64,000 nucleotides of DNA from Hongsoonwoonella zoysiae (GCF_013266695.1 NZ_JABRXF010000001.1:450236-514235), one strand, 5' to 3'; counted from the stretch's first letter, positions 15,600 through 25,606 are shown. Numbers and translations: made by a program. The notes: generated by a model not told the origin, from the letters alone.

Positions 15600-16232
15600 A
15601 TGCCGAAACCTGTTATCGACTTTTCGCTTTACCTCGTCATCGGCCCACGCGACTGCGGCGGGCGCAACCCGGCGGATGTTGCGCAAGCTGCCGCTTCGGG
15701 CGGGGTTACGCTGGTGCAGCTTCGCGACAAGGAAGGCGCGACCCGCGATATCCTGACGCTTGCGCGCGAGATGAAGACAAGGCTCGATCCCCTGGGCGTG
15801 CCGCTGATCGTCAACGACCGCATCGACGTGGCGCTCGCAGCGGAGGCCGCCGGCGCCCACCTTGGTCAGGACGACATGCCCCTTGAAGAGGCAAGACGGC
15901 TCGCCGGACCGGAATTCGTGATCGGCGTCTCCATCGGATCGGAAGCAGAACGAGATGCGACACCGCTTGGGCTTGCCGATCACGCAGGCGTCGGGGCCTG
16001 CTTTCCCTCCTCCACCAAGGCCGATGCGGACTCGCTCGGGGTCGAAGGATTGCGAACCTTGCGTCCGAGCCTGCCGTTGCCCGTCGTCGGCATCGGCGGA
16101 ATAACGGCTGAAAACGCCGCCGAAGTGATCGCGGCGGGTGCCGACGGTGTCGCGGTCGTCTCGGCGATCTGCGGGGCGCCGGACCCGGCGGCGGCGGCGC
16201 GAGCGCTTTCGAAAATCATTAACAAATCATAA
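15600..16232 (+). CDS. thiE: Thiamine phosphate synthase
   Basis: This 210-aa TIM barrel joins hydroxymethylpyrimidine diphosphate and thiazole phosphate to form thiamine phosphate. Conserved features are VQLRDKEG (about 37-44), IVNDRIDVALAAEAAGAHLGQ in which the Asn/Asp pair binds diphosphate and Mg, GACFPSSTK (about 132-140), and the C-terminal phosphate-binding segment VVGIGGITAENA. It is a single gene, not within a thi operon. The start is the ATG at 15600; no THI-box riboswitch is seen upstream. A TenI-like paralogue is less likely since the substrate motifs are intact. Confidence 0.85.
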   Translation: MPKPVIDFSLYLVIGPRDCGGRNPADVAQAAASGGVTLVQLRDKEGATRDILTLAREMKTRLDPLGVPLIVNDRIDVALAAEAAGAHLGQDDMPLEEARRLAGPEFVIGVSIGSEAERDATPLGLADHAGVGACFPSSTKADADSLGVEGLRTLRPSLPLPVVGIGGITAENAAEVIAAGADGVAVVSAICGAPDPAAAARALSKIINKS

Positions 16233-16316
16233 TTTTAACACCTGATTAACCATAACCGGGCCATCAATTGCATTCTGCGAAAGCGTTAAGCAATTGCGAG
16301 TATTTCCGAGGCCTTC

Positions 16317-16931
16317 ATGACAAGTCCGATTTCCCTGAATTCGAGTTTCAACGCCTATTCCATCCTGACCGGAGGCACGGCGGGCGGTGCCGGCGGGCTG
16401 GGCAAGGCCCCGTCCGCGCTCCAGCTTCTGGGGGGCACCGGCGACGGTGCGTTTGGCCAAGGCGGCTTCGATACAGGCGCACCGGCCACCGACGCGCAGG
16501 CCTTCATCTTCAAGACCGTCCTGCGAAAGGGACAGGAACTGCCGCCCGCGCAAACCGACGATCCGCAAGCCGCGAACCACGCCGGAAATATCCACAGCGA
16601 ACTGGAGGTCAACGGAAAGACGCTGGTGCGCGCGTTCAACGACGGCAGCATCGAAGTCGCGCCGACGCTGAACGTCGTGCTGCAGTACGAAGGTTTGACC
16701 GAAAACGGAGCGCAAGGCCCCGATGCGGCGGAAGCGCGGGTGAAGAAAATCGCCGAATACCTCTCGGAGATCGGCATTGCGGAAGAAAGCAGCGAACCCG
16801 CCGGCACGCCAGACAATCCGAAGATCGAGATCGTCATCGCCGAAACGGCCCTCACCCAGGAAGACTACATCCAGGCGAAGATCGACCGTGGCGAGGCGGG
16901 ACCGGGCCTCTTGTTCTCCGGCACGATCTGA
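16317..16931 (+). CDS. Conserved hypothetical protein
   Basis: This 204-aa protein is not recognised. Residues 1-60 are Gly/Ala/Ser-rich and look disordered; residues about 75-165 are mixed strand/helix with ELEVNGKTLVRAFNDGS near 98-112; there is no signal peptide, transmembrane segment or metal motif. The low-complexity start and lack of export signal recall flagellar or cytoplasmic accessory proteins, but that is a weak resemblance. It stands alone between thiE and the convergent lpd gene, separated by the hairpin at 16941-16969. Confidence 0.65.
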   Translation: MTSPISLNSSFNAYSILTGGTAGGAGGLGKAPSALQLLGGTGDGAFGQGGFDTGAPATDAQAFIFKTVLRKGQELPPAQTDDPQAANHAGNIHSELEVNGKTLVRAFNDGSIEVAPTLNVVLQYEGLTENGAQGPDAAEARVKKIAEYLSEIGIAEESSEPAGTPDNPKIEIVIAETALTQEDYIQAKIDRGEAGPGLLFSGTI

Positions 16932-16940
16932 GTGAGGAAA

Positions 16941-16969
16941 AGAAAAGCGGCGGAGACGATCCGCCGCTT
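16941..16969 (-). terminator. Terminator hairpin after lpd
   Basis: A 9-bp perfect stem (AAGCGGCGG 16945-16953 with CCGCCGCTT 16961-16969) lies between convergent genes. On the minus strand it is followed by TTCTTTTC, so it best serves lpd. Confidence 0.8.
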
Positions 16970-16995
16970 CCGTAATTCCGAATATGCCCGGCCGA

Positions 16996-18405
16996 TCAGA
17001 TGTGGATCGGCTTGGCAAAGGTGGCAAGCGCCGCCTCCTTGACGGCCTCGCTCAACGTCGGATGGGCATGGCAGGTGCGGCCGAGATCTTCCGACGCACC
17101 GCCGAATTCCATCAGCACGGCCGCCTCGTGGATCATCTCGCCCGCACCGAAGCCGACGATGTGAACCCCGAGCACGCGGTCGGTCTCGGCATCGGCCAGT
17201 ACCTTCGCGAAACCGTCCGTCTGAAGCATCGCCTTGGCGCGTCCATTGGCCGTCAGCGGGAACTTGCCGGCCTTGTATTTCACGCCTGCCGCCTTCAGCT
17301 CCTCCTCCGTCTTTCCGACGGAGGCAACTTCCGGCGCCGTGTAGACAACGCTCGGGATCACCTCGTAATTCACGTGGCCGGCCTGCCCGGAAAGCATTTC
17401 GGCAAGGGCAACGCCCTCGTCCTCCGCCTTATGGGCGAGCATCGGACCCGCGATCACATCGCCGATGGCGTATATGCCCTCGACGTTTGTGCGGTAATGG
17501 CCGTCGGTCTTCACGCGCCCGCGCTCGTCCAGCGCGACACCGGCCTCCTTCAGACCGAGACCGTCCGTGTAGGGCTTGCGGCCGATGGCGACCAGCACGA
17601 CGTCGGCGGCAAGCGTTTCTGCTCCCGCCTCGCCGCCCGCCGCAGGCTCGACCGTCACCTCCAGTTCCCTGCCCTTCTTGGAAACCGCCGTCACCTTGGA
17701 AGAGAGCTTGAAATTCATGCCCTGTTTTTTCAGCATGCGCTGGAACTGCTTGGAAACGTCGCCGTCCATCGGACCCAGGATCTTGTCCATGAATTCGACG
17801 AAGACGACCTCCGACCCGAGGCGTGCGTAAACGGAACCAAGCTCAAGCCCGATAACACCCGCACCGACCACGACGAGCCGGTCCGGCACCTTGTCGAGCT
17901 CAAGCGCGCCGGTGGAAGAAACGATCTGCTTCTCGTCGATTTCCACGCCCGGCAGCGGCATCACATCGGACCCGGTGGCGATGGCGATATTTTTCGTCTC
18001 CAATACGGTGGTTGAGCCGTCGTCCGCCTTCACCTCGACCTTGCCAGCTCCGAGAATTTTGCCGGTGCCGTGATGGGCTTCGATCTTGTTCTTCTTGAAC
18101 AGGAACGAAATGCCGGAGACGTTGCCTTCGACCGTTTTTTCCTTATGGGCGAGCATCTGCTTCCAGTCGAGCTTCGGCTTGCCGACCTTGATGCCGAAGG
18201 TCTCGAAATTATGCGCTGCTTCCGCGAACATCTCGGACGCGTGCAACAACGCCTTGGAGGGGATGCAGCCGATATTAAGGCAGGTGCCGCCATGGGTGGC
18301 GCGTTTTTCGACGACGGCAACCTTCATCCCAAGCTGGGCCGCCTTGATGGCGCAGACATAGCCGCCGGGGCCGGTGCCGATGACCACAAGATCGTATTGG
18401 GGCAT
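16996..18405 (-). CDS. lpd: Dihydrolipoyl dehydrogenase (E3)
   Basis: This 469-aa flavoprotein reoxidises the dihydrolipoyl groups of 2-oxoacid dehydrogenases with NAD+. The FAD-binding GTGPGGYVCA opens the protein, the redox disulfide is Cys42-Cys47 in GGTCLNIGCIPS, the NAD-binding VVGAGVIGLELGSV lies near 180-193, and the catalytic His448/Glu453 pair is in HAHPTLSE near the C-terminus. Its place downstream of sucA-sucB suggests it serves the 2-oxoglutarate dehydrogenase. A hairpin after sucB and two small genes lie between, so it may be transcribed with the SDR gene and not with sucAB. Confidence 0.96.
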   Translation of the reverse strand: MPQYDLVVIGTGPGGYVCAIKAAQLGMKVAVVEKRATHGGTCLNIGCIPSKALLHASEMFAEAAHNFETFGIKVGKPKLDWKQMLAHKEKTVEGNVSGISFLFKKNKIEAHHGTGKILGAGKVEVKADDGSTTVLETKNIAIATGSDVMPLPGVEIDEKQIVSSTGALELDKVPDRLVVVGAGVIGLELGSVYARLGSEVVFVEFMDKILGPMDGDVSKQFQRMLKKQGMNFKLSSKVTAVSKKGRELEVTVEPAAGGEAGAETLAADVVLVAIGRKPYTDGLGLKEAGVALDERGRVKTDGHYRTNVEGIYAIGDVIAGPMLAHKAEDEGVALAEMLSGQAGHVNYEVIPSVVYTAPEVASVGKTEEELKAAGVKYKAGKFPLTANGRAKAMLQTDGFAKVLADAETDRVLGVHIVGFGAGEMIHEAAVLMEFGGASEDLGRTCHAHPTLSEAVKEAALATFAKPIHI

Positions 18406-18456
18406 TTCGCTCGCCTCTTTCGTTCAAGCTATTCCGTATGGGGAGTTGATTGGAGA

Positions 18457-19221
18457 TCAGGGCAGGACCGAGCGCCCTCCGGAGACGTCGAGAATCGCGC
18501 CGGTGGTATAGGACGCCTCATCGGACATGAGCCAGAGGATCGCCTTCGCGACCTCTTCCGCCGTGCCCTCGCGTTTCATCGGCAACTGGTCGCGGATCTG
18601 CGCGACACGATCCGGTTGCCCGCCCGAGGCGTGGATTTCGGTATCGATGATGCCTGGCCTGACGGCGTTCACCCGCACGCCCTCCGCCCCGACTTCGCGC
18701 GAGAGCCCGACGGTGAAAGTGTCGATCGCCCCCTTGGCAGCGGCATAGTCCACATATTGCGAGGGCGCGCCGAGCTTGGCCGCCGCCGAAGACAGATTGA
18801 CGATCGCCCCGCCCTTGCCGCCATGCCTTGTGGACATGCGCTTGACCGCCTCGCGCGCGCAGAGGAACGAACCGGTGATGTTGATCGCGAACATGCGCGT
18901 CAGTCGGTCGAGGCTCATCTCGTCGACGCGCAGCGGTACGTCGACAACACCCGCGTTGTTGACGAGCGCTTTCAACGTTCCGAGGCGATCCGCCGCCTCG
19001 AAGATCTTCAGGATATCGGCTTCGGAAGCGACATTGCCCTTCACCGCTTCGGCCCGGCCGCCGGCGGCCACGATTTCCGTCACCAGCGCTTCCGCCGCTT
19101 TCGCGTTCGAAACGTAATTGACGAGGACGACATATCCGGCCCGCGCCGCAAGCCGGCAAACTGCAGCACCTATGCCCCGGCTTCCTCCGGTTACGATCGC
19201 GACTGGATCATTGCTCGACAT
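18457..19221 (-). CDS. Short-chain dehydrogenase/reductase (SDR) family oxidoreductase
   Basis: This 254-aa classical SDR has the cofactor motif TGGSRGIG (about 11-18), NNAG (about 92-95), the catalytic Ser near 145 (VNLSSAAAKLG), and the YxxxK pair in YVDYAAAKGA (about 158-167). The SRG turn suggests NADP(H). FabG-like length and motifs leave the substrate open. The start at 19221 follows AAAAGGATCGT; a longer frame to 19314 would run into the tautomerase gene. It lies between the tautomerase gene and lpd on one strand, but nothing shows a shared pathway with the TCA enzymes. Confidence 0.88.
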   Translation of the reverse strand: MSSNDPVAIVTGGSRGIGAAVCRLAARAGYVVLVNYVSNAKAAEALVTEIVAAGGRAEAVKGNVASEADILKIFEAADRLGTLKALVNNAGVVDVPLRVDEMSLDRLTRMFAINITGSFLCAREAVKRMSTRHGGKGGAIVNLSSAAAKLGAPSQYVDYAAAKGAIDTFTVGLSREVGAEGVRVNAVRPGIIDTEIHASGGQPDRVAQIRDQLPMKREGTAEEVAKAILWLMSDEASYTTGAILDVSGGRSVLP

Positions 19222-19268
19222 GTGCTGACGATCCTTTTCGTCTTGCCGCGGTTTGCGGAGAACGGCAT

Positions 19269-19631
19269 TCAGACGTCCGCCGGCACCCAGGCCGGCAGCG
19301 GAGTGCCGCCGCAATAGTGGTTTTCAGACGGCGTTTCGCGAAACAGAACATACAGATCGGCGGGTGGCGAGCCTATTTCCCGTTCCAGGAGTTCGGCGAT
19401 AGCGTCAACCAGCGCCTTTTTCCTTTCCGGCTCGCGCCCGGGCCGCAGATCGACCTGCACCAGCGGTGCGCCATCGCCGATTTCGGCCACCACTTCGCGC
19501 ACCGCAACGTAATCGTATTTCGTCTCTTTCGGAGCAAGGGTGCGCAGAACCGCATCCTTCACGCCGAGGCGAATGCGCTTTTGCGTCTCAAGCGGCGTCC
19601 CATTCGGTACATCAACCCGTATTACCGGCAT
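19269..19631 (-). CDS. Tautomerase family protein
   Basis: This 120-aa protein belongs to the tautomerase (4-oxalocrotonate tautomerase/MIF) superfamily. Met is followed directly by Pro2, the catalytic base of the family, in PVIRVDVPNG. A second beta-alpha-beta unit follows (LVQVDLRPGREPERKKALVDAI near 58-79), and the length fits the longer trimeric members. Substrate unknown. It lies 48 bases upstream of the SDR gene on the same strand, so the two may be co-transcribed and could act on one small carbonyl compound; this is only inference. Confidence 0.8.
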   Translation of the reverse strand: MPVIRVDVPNGTPLETQKRIRLGVKDAVLRTLAPKETKYDYVAVREVVAEIGDGAPLVQVDLRPGREPERKKALVDAIAELLEREIGSPPADLYVLFRETPSENHYCGGTPLPAWVPADV

Positions 19632-19760
19632 AACCCTTCACTTCCCCCCGAGATTCAAATTTCGCAATGCTTCCGCGCGATTATGAGCGCCCTTGCCGCA
19701 TCGCTGCGTGAATCCACTCCCGTTCAAGGCGTCAAATTCGCCGCGCGTTGGCTCCTCCGG

Positions 19761-19786
19761 AAAGAAAATGGCACCGGAAGGTGCCA
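19761..19786 (-). terminator. Terminator hairpin after sucB
   Basis: A stem GGCACC/GGTGCC extended by one A-T pair encloses a 4-base loop. On the minus strand the run TTTTCTTT follows (19761-19768). It would separate sucAB transcripts from the tautomerase-SDR-lpd genes. Confidence 0.75.
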
Positions 19787-19798
19787 ATTCCCATTTTC

Positions 19799-21334
19799 TC
19801 AAAGATCCAGCACGAGACGCTGGATGTCCTCAAGGCTCTCCTTGACGCGCACCAGGAATGTGACCGCCTCCTTGCCGTCGACAATGCGGTGATCGTAGGA
19901 GAGCGCCAGATACATCATCGGGCGGGCGACGATCTGACCGTCGACGACCATCGGCCGTTCCTGGATCTTGTGCATGCCGAGAATACCGGACTGCGGGGCG
20001 TTCAGGATCGGCGAGGACATGAGCGAGCCGTAGACGCCGCCATTCGAGATGGTGAAGGTGCCGCCCTGCATCTCGTCGATGCCGAGCTTGCCGTCACGCG
20101 CCTTGCGGCCGAATTCGGAAATCTTCTTCTCGATCTCGGCGATCGACATTTCATCCGCATCGCGCACGACCGGAACGACCAGGCCTTTTTCCGTGCCCAC
20201 CGCCACGCCGATGTGGCAGTAGTTCTTGTAGATGATGTCGGTGCCGTCGATCTCGGCGTTGACCGCCGGGATTTCCTTCAGCGCGTGGCAGACGGCCTTG
20301 GTGAAGAAGCCCATGAAGCCGAGCTTCACGCCGTGCTTCTTCTCGAAAAGGTCCTTGTACTGCTTGCGCAGCTCCATGACCGGGCCCATGTCCACCTCGT
20401 TGTAGGTGGTGAGCATGGCAGCCGTGTTCTGCGCATCCTTCAGCCGCCGCGCGATGGTCTGGCGCAGCTTCGTCATGCGAACGCGCTCCTCGCGCCCCTC
20501 GTCGCCGGCTGCGCTCGGCGCGCGCGGGGCCTTCGCCGCCGGCGCCTCGGCCTGCTTCGCGGCCGCGTCGCCGGCGAGTGCAGCAATGACATCGCCCTTC
20601 AGCACCTGGCCGCGCTTGCCCGAGCCCGAAACCTGATCGTCCGAAAGGCCGGCTTCGGCCATCATCTTGGACGCAGACGGCGCGGGCGGCATGGAGGAGG
20701 AGCTGGCCGTTTCCTCTTTCGCAGCAGGGGCCGGGGAAGCCGCAGGCTTTGCGGCGGCGGCACCCGCCCCGACCGCGATGCGGCAGAGAATATCGCCCGG
20801 CTGGACGGTATCTCCGGTTTTCTTCAAAACCTCGACGACGGTGCCTGCCTGGGGAGCCGGAATTTCCTGCGCGGCCTTGTCGGTTTCAAGCTCGACAAGC
20901 GTATCGTCGGCTTTCACCGTATCGCCTTCCTTGACCATCCATTCGCCGACTTCGGCTTCCGTCACGCTTTCGCCTGCGGAAGGAACGACGACGTCCACGG
21001 TTTCAGCCGAGGCCGCCTTCTTCGCCTCGGCGGGCTTTTCCGCCTTGGCCGCACCGCCGTCCGATTTCTTCGCCGCAGCCGGCTTGGCGGCACCCTCGCC
21101 TTCGCTGATCTGGCCGAGCAGCGCGCCGACCTCCACCGTATCGCCTTCCTTGACGAGGATTTCCTCAAGCGTGCCGGAAGCGGGCGCCGGCACTTCCACG
21201 GTCACCTTGTCGGTTTCCAGTTCCACGATGGGTTCGTCGGCGTTGATCGCCTCGCCCGGCTTCTTGAACCACTGGGCGATGGTCGCCTCGGTAACGGATT
21301 CGCCCAGGGTGGGCACTCGGATTTCGGTCGCCAT
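19799..21334 (-). CDS. sucB: Dihydrolipoyl succinyltransferase (E2o) with two lipoyl domains
   Basis: SucB passes the succinyl group from SucA to CoA in the 2-oxoglutarate dehydrogenase complex. The 511-aa protein is about 100 residues longer than the usual SucB because it carries two lipoyl domains: Lys43 in [11 protein letters not shown] and Lys153 in [11 protein letters not shown], each followed by an Ala/Pro/Lys-rich linker. A peripheral-subunit-binding domain follows ([20 protein letters not shown] near 226-245), then the catalytic domain with His482 and Asp486 in [10 protein letters not shown]2p (pyruvate) proteins often have several lipoyl domains, but the catalytic-domain start ([13 protein letters not shown]) and the adjacent sucA support E2o. 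Confidence 0.95.
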   Translation of the reverse strand: MATEIRVPTLGESVTEATIAQWFKKPGEAINADEPIVELETDKVTVEVPAPASGTLEEILVKEGDTVEVGALLGQISEGEGAAKPAAAKKSDGGAAKAEKPAEAKKAASAETVDVVVPSAGESVTEAEVGEWMVKEGDTVKADDTLVELETDKAAQEIPAPQAGTVVEVLKKTGDTVQPGDILCRIAVGAGAAAAKPAASPAPAAKEETASSSSMPPAPSASKMMAEAGLSDDQVSGSGKRGQVLKGDVIAALAGDAAAKQAEAPAAKAPRAPSAAGDEGREERVRMTKLRQTIARRLKDAQNTAAMLTTYNEVDMGPVMELRKQYKDLFEKKHGVKLGFMGFFTKAVCHALKEIPAVNAEIDGTDIIYKNYCHIGVAVGTEKGLVVPVVRDADEMSIAEIEKKISEFGRKARDGKLGIDEMQGGTFTISNGGVYGSLMSSPILNAPQSGILGMHKIQERPMVVDGQIVARPMMYLALSYDHRIVDGKEAVTFLVRVKESLEDIQRLVLDL

Positions 21335-21447
21335 GATCGTTTCTCTTTGTCCTGGCCGTAGCCCTGCCCCGCAATACGCTCACGCGGGACCAGGGCCCTT
21401 GAAAACCTTCACGCGGCTTGTCGCGCGATCGAAAGACGGCCCCCGCC

Positions 21448-24432
21448 TCAGGCGGCGAAGGCCTCGTCGAGAAATGCCTGCAATTGGGCGAGATGCTTGG
21501 ACATCAGGCCGGTCGCGGTTGCGGCCGACGCCGCCCGGCCGACGTAGCGCGGGCGGTCATGCTTCGCGCCGATCTGGTTGAGCACCCATTCCACATAGGG
21601 CTGGATGAAGGCCCAGGACCCCATGTTCTTCGGCTCTTCCTGGCACCAGACGATATCCGCGTCCTTGAAGCGCGAAAGCTCGTGGCTGAGCGCCTTTGTG
21701 GGGAAGGGGAAAAGCTGCTCGACGCGCATGATGTAGACGTCGTCGATGCCGCGTTTCTCACGCTCCTCGAAAAGGTCGTAATAAACCTTGCCCGAGCACA
21801 GGATGACCCTACGGATCTTCTTGTCATCGGCGAGCTTGATGCCGTCTCCCGGATTATGTTCGGCATCGTCCCAAAGGAGACGGTGAAAGGAGGCCTCCTC
21901 CCCGAATTCCGAAAGCTTGGAAACCGCACGCTTGTGACGCAGAAGGGACTTCGGCGTCATCAGGATCAGCGGCTTGCGGAAGTCGCGCTTGAGCTGACGG
22001 CGCAGGATGTGGAAGTAGTTCGCGGGCGTCGAGCAGTTGGCGACCTGCATGTTGTCTTCCGCGCACATCTGCAGGAAACGCTCCAGCCGCGCGGAGGAAT
22101 GCTCCGGCCCCTGGCCTTCGTAGCCGTGCGGCAGCAGGCAGACGAGGCCCGACATCCTGAGCCACTTGCGCTCGCCCGACGACAGGAACTGGTCGAACAC
22201 AACCTGCGCGCCGTTGGCGAAATCGCCGAACTGGGCTTCCCAAAGCGTCAGCGCGTTCGGCTCGGCCAGCGAATAGCCGTATTCGAACCCGAGCACGGCT
22301 TCTTCCGAAAGCATCGAATTGATGACTTCGTAGCGCGCCTGACCATCCTGCAGGTTGTTGAGGGGGATGTACCGGCTTTCCGTCTCCTGATCGTAGAGAA
22401 CGGAATGGCGCTGCGAGAACGTGCCGCGCTCGCAATCCTGGCCGGACAGGCGAACGGCATGCCCCTCCACCAGGAGCGAGCCGAACGCCAGCGCTTCCGC
22501 CGTCGCCCAGTCGATGCCCTCGCCCGATTCGAATGCCTTCTTGCGGTTGTCGAGGAAGCGGCGGATCGTGCGATGGACGTTGAAGCCATCGGGAACGGTG
22601 GTCAGCCGCTTGCCGATGGTTTCAAGCGTCTTGTCGTCAAGGCCGGTCATGCCGCGGCGCGGCTCGTCCACCTGGTTGGCCTGCTTCATGCCCGACCACT
22701 TGCCGTCCAGCCAGTCGGCCTTGTTGGGCCTGTAGGCGTTGCCGGCCTCGAACTCCTCGTCGAGGCGCGCGCGGAAGCCCGCCTTCATCTCCTCGACTTC
22801 TTCGGCCGTGACCACGCCGTCCTTCACCAGCCTTTCGCCATAGATCTGCAGCGTCGTCGCGTGCTTGCGGATCTTGCGGTACATGATCGGCTGCGTGAAC
22901 GCCGGCTCGTCGGACTCGTTATGGCCGAAGCGGCGGTAGCAGATCATGTCGATCACCACCGGCTTGCCGAACTGCTGGCGGAACTCCGTCGCGATCTTGG
23001 CCGCATAGACCACGGCTTCCGGATCGTCGCCGTTGCAGTGGAAGATCGGCGCCTCGATCATCTTCGCCACGTCCGAGGGATAGGGCGAAGAACGCGAGAA
23101 GCGCGGGTTCGTCGTGAAGCCGATCTGGTTGTTGATGATGAAGTGGATGGAGCCGCCCGTACGGTGGCCGCGAAGGGCGGAAAGCCCGAAGCACTCCGCC
23201 ACCACGCCCTGGCCGGCAAACGCCGCATCGCCGTGCAGAAGCAGCGGCAGGACCTTGGACCGGTCGACCTCGGTCGTTTCCACCCAATGCCCGTCGACCG
23301 CCGAAAGCTGGTCCTGCTTGGCGCGCGCCTTGCCGAGCACCACGGGATCGACGATCTCGAGATGCGAGGGGTTCGCGGTCAGCGACAGGTGCACCGTGTT
23401 TTCGTCGAACGAACGGTCGGACGAGGCGCCGAGGTGATACTTCACATCGCCCGAGCCTTCCACGTCGTCCGGCGTGAAGGAACCGCCCTTGAACTCGTGG
23501 AAGATGGCGCGGTGCGGCTTGCCCATCATTTGGGCCAGAACGTTGAGGCGCCCGCGGTGGGCCATGCCGAGCACGATTTCCTTCACACCAAGCGCGCCGC
23601 CGCGCTTGATGATCTGTTCGAGCGCGGGGATCAAAGCCTCGCCGCCATCGAGGCCGAAGCGCTTCGTGCCGGTGTATTTGACGTCCAGAAACTTCTCGAA
23701 GCCTTCCGCCTCGATCAACTTGTTGAGGATCGCCTTCTTGCCCTGCTCGGTGAAGGTGACCTGCTTGTCCGGGCCCTCGATGCGCTCCTGGATCCAGGCC
23801 TTTTCGGCCGGATCGGAAATATGCATGAACTCCACGCCGAGCGTGGAACAATAGGTGCGCTTCAGGATCGCCAGCATCTCGCGAATGGTGGCGAACTCGA
23901 GCCCCAGAACGTGATCGATGAAGATCTTCCGGTCCCAGTCGGCCTCCGTGAAGCCGTAGGTCGCGGGGTGAAGCTCCTCGTGATCGCCCGGCGCTTTGAG
24001 CCGCAGCGGATCGAGGTCGGCGTGCAGATGACCGCGCATGCGGTAGGCGCGGATCATCATCAATGCGCGAACGGAATCGCGCGTCGCCTGCTGCACCTCG
24101 GCATCGCTGATCTCGATGCCCCTGGCCTTGGCCTTGCCCTTCAGCTTGTCGCCAAGGTCCTTCTCGACCGGCGCCCAGTTGCCGTCGAGCGCGCTGACAA
24201 GCTCGCCGTTGGCGGCGATCGGCCAGTCGGCCCGCTTCCAGGGAGCGCCGCGCGCTTCCTTCAGAACATCGGACTTCTCGTCCTTCAGTTCGCCGAAGAA
24301 AGAGCGCCACTCCTCGTCGAGCGATGCCGGATTTTCCTGATATTTTGCGTAGAGGTCTTCGATGTAGCCCGCGTTCGTGCCATAGAGGAACGACGTCAGG
24401 GCGAAGAGGTTGTTCTCGTCTTGCCGAGCCAT
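21448..24432 (-). CDS. sucA: 2-oxoglutarate dehydrogenase E1 component
   Basis: SucA is the thiamine-diphosphate-dependent E1 enzyme that decarboxylates 2-oxoglutarate in the TCA cycle. With the start at 24432 the protein is 994 aa, typical of the family; an AAAAGGTGAG ribosome binding site supports this start over the frame start at 24486. Landmarks are NNLFALTSFLYGTNAGYIEDLY at the N-terminus (E2-binding region), the substrate-site RGRLNVLAQMMGKP, the ThDP/Mg motif GDAAFAGQGVV with INNQIGFTT, and the C-terminal WCQEEPKNMG. sucB follows after 113 bases. A 265-base spacer separates it from sucD and may hold its own promoter. Confidence 0.97.
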   Translation of the reverse strand: MARQDENNLFALTSFLYGTNAGYIEDLYAKYQENPASLDEEWRSFFGELKDEKSDVLKEARGAPWKRADWPIAANGELVSALDGNWAPVEKDLGDKLKGKAKARGIEISDAEVQQATRDSVRALMMIRAYRMRGHLHADLDPLRLKAPGDHEELHPATYGFTEADWDRKIFIDHVLGLEFATIREMLAILKRTYCSTLGVEFMHISDPAEKAWIQERIEGPDKQVTFTEQGKKAILNKLIEAEGFEKFLDVKYTGTKRFGLDGGEALIPALEQIIKRGGALGVKEIVLGMAHRGRLNVLAQMMGKPHRAIFHEFKGGSFTPDDVEGSGDVKYHLGASSDRSFDENTVHLSLTANPSHLEIVDPVVLGKARAKQDQLSAVDGHWVETTEVDRSKVLPLLLHGDAAFAGQGVVAECFGLSALRGHRTGGSIHFIINNQIGFTTNPRFSRSSPYPSDVAKMIEAPIFHCNGDDPEAVVYAAKIATEFRQQFGKPVVIDMICYRRFGHNESDEPAFTQPIMYRKIRKHATTLQIYGERLVKDGVVTAEEVEEMKAGFRARLDEEFEAGNAYRPNKADWLDGKWSGMKQANQVDEPRRGMTGLDDKTLETIGKRLTTVPDGFNVHRTIRRFLDNRKKAFESGEGIDWATAEALAFGSLLVEGHAVRLSGQDCERGTFSQRHSVLYDQETESRYIPLNNLQDGQARYEVINSMLSEEAVLGFEYGYSLAEPNALTLWEAQFGDFANGAQVVFDQFLSSGERKWLRMSGLVCLLPHGYEGQGPEHSSARLERFLQMCAEDNMQVANCSTPANYFHILRRQLKRDFRKPLILMTPKSLLRHKRAVSKLSEFGEEASFHRLLWDDAEHNPGDGIKLADDKKIRRVILCSGKVYYDLFEEREKRGIDDVYIMRVEQLFPFPTKALSHELSRFKDADIVWCQEEPKNMGSWAFIQPYVEWVLNQIGAKHDRPRYVGRAASAATATGLMSKHLAQLQAFLDEAFAA

Positions 24433-24697
24433 CTCACCTTTTTGGCGGTGTTTACCCGCCATGCTCCTTACGGGGTGCCCTTTCACGCAGCGCCCCTAAA
24501 GCTTCATTTTTTAAAGACCAGCGCGAGGCGTGTCCCGCGCCGGCCTGTTCCCCGGTAGGGCCGGCCTGCCGCAAGGACACGCTGGCCACCCCTACTATGG
24601 TGGTTGGAGCGCAGTTAAGAAAGAGGGAACCGCGCGCCGACCGATCACTCGCATTCAAGCGTATTCACCCGAACGCGCAAAGAGTTGATTGCCGAAT
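24433..24697 (-). other. Spacer between sucD and sucA
   Basis: About 265 non-coding bases within the TCA gene block. GC-rich direct repeats of GGCCGGC occur near 24537-24567 and a small hairpin CCACC/GGTGG near 24587-24604. The length suggests an extra promoter or processing site ahead of sucA. No terminator with a T-run was found. Confidence 0.35.
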
Positions 24698-25606
24698 TCA
24701 GCCCTTGAGGACCTCAAGCAGGGTCTCGCCGAGCTTGGCCGGCGACGGGGAGACGCGGATGCCCGCCTCTTCCATCGCCGCGATCTTGTCTTCGGCACCA
24801 CCCTTGCCGCCGGAAATCACGGCGCCCGCGTGGCCCATGGTGCGGCCCGGAGGCGCGGTGCGGCCCGCGATGAAACCGGCCATCGGTTTCTTGCGGCCTT
24901 TCTTCGCCTCGTCCTTCAGGAACTGGGCGGCATCTTCTTCCGCAGATCCGCCGATTTCACCGATCATGATGATCGATTCCGTGGCGTCGTCGGCCAGGAA
25001 CATCTCGAGCACGTCGATGAACTCCGTACCCTTGACCGGGTCGCCGCCGATGCCGACGGCGGTCGTCTGGCCAAGCCCTGCGTTCGTCGTCTGGAACACC
25101 GCCTCGTAGGTCAGCGTGCCGGAGCGCGACACGACGCCGACCGAGCCCTTCTTGAAGATGGAGCCCGGCATGATCCCGATCTTGCATTCGTCGGGCGTGA
25201 GGATGCCCGGGCAGTTCGGGCCGAGAAGCCGTGAGTTGGACTTTTCAAGCCGCGCCTTGACCTTGACCATATCCATCACCGGAATGCCTTCCGTGATGCA
25301 GACGATGAAGGGGATCTCGGCGTCGATCGCCTCGATGATCGCGGCCGCGGCACCCACCGGCGGAACGTAGACGACGGAAGCATCCGCGCCGGTTGCCTCT
25401 TTCGCCTCGCCGACGGTGGCGTAGATCGGCAGTTCGGCATAGCCCTCGATACCGCTCGTCCAGGTCTCGCCGCCCTTCTTGGGGTGTACGCCCGCGACCA
25501 TCTTCGTGCCGTTGTAGGCAAGCGCCTGCTCGGTGTGGAAGGTGCCGGTCTTGCCGGTCAGGCCCTGGACGATGACCTTGGTGTCCTTGTTGACGAGGAT
25601 CGACAT
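24698..25606 (-). CDS. sucD: Succinyl-CoA synthetase, alpha subunit
   Basis: SucD binds CoA and carries the phosphohistidine of succinyl-CoA synthetase, which makes succinate plus ATP or GTP. The 302-aa protein has the CoA-binding fold start ([14 protein letters not shown]), GPNCPGI near 125, and the active-site His259 in [10 protein letters not shown]. Its ATG overlaps the sucC stop codon (TGATG), so the two subunits are translationally coupled. It is part of the mdh-sucC-sucD unit. Confidence 0.98.
   Translation of the reverse strand: MSILVNKDTKVIVQGLTGKTGTFHTEQALAYNGTKMVAGVHPKKGGETWTSGIEGYAELPIYATVGEAKEATGADASVVYVPPVGAAAAIIEAIDAEIPFIVCITEGIPVMDMVKVKARLEKSNSRLLGPNCPGILTPDECKIGIMPGSIFKKGSVGVVSRSGTLTYEAVFQTTNAGLGQTTAVGIGGDPVKGTEFIDVLEMFLADDATESIIMIGEIGGSAEEDAAQFLKDEAKKGRKKPMAGFIAGRTAPPGRTMGHAGAVISGGKGGAEDKIAAMEEAGIRVSPSPAKLGETLLEVLKG

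Noticed and set aside
21418-24558. Very long open frame (about 1046 codons) on the plus strand opposite sucA
   Set aside because: It mirrors sucA and arises from third-position GC bias in a high-GC genome. Its translation is rich in Arg, Ala, His and Leu and matches no protein family, while sucA has all family motifs.
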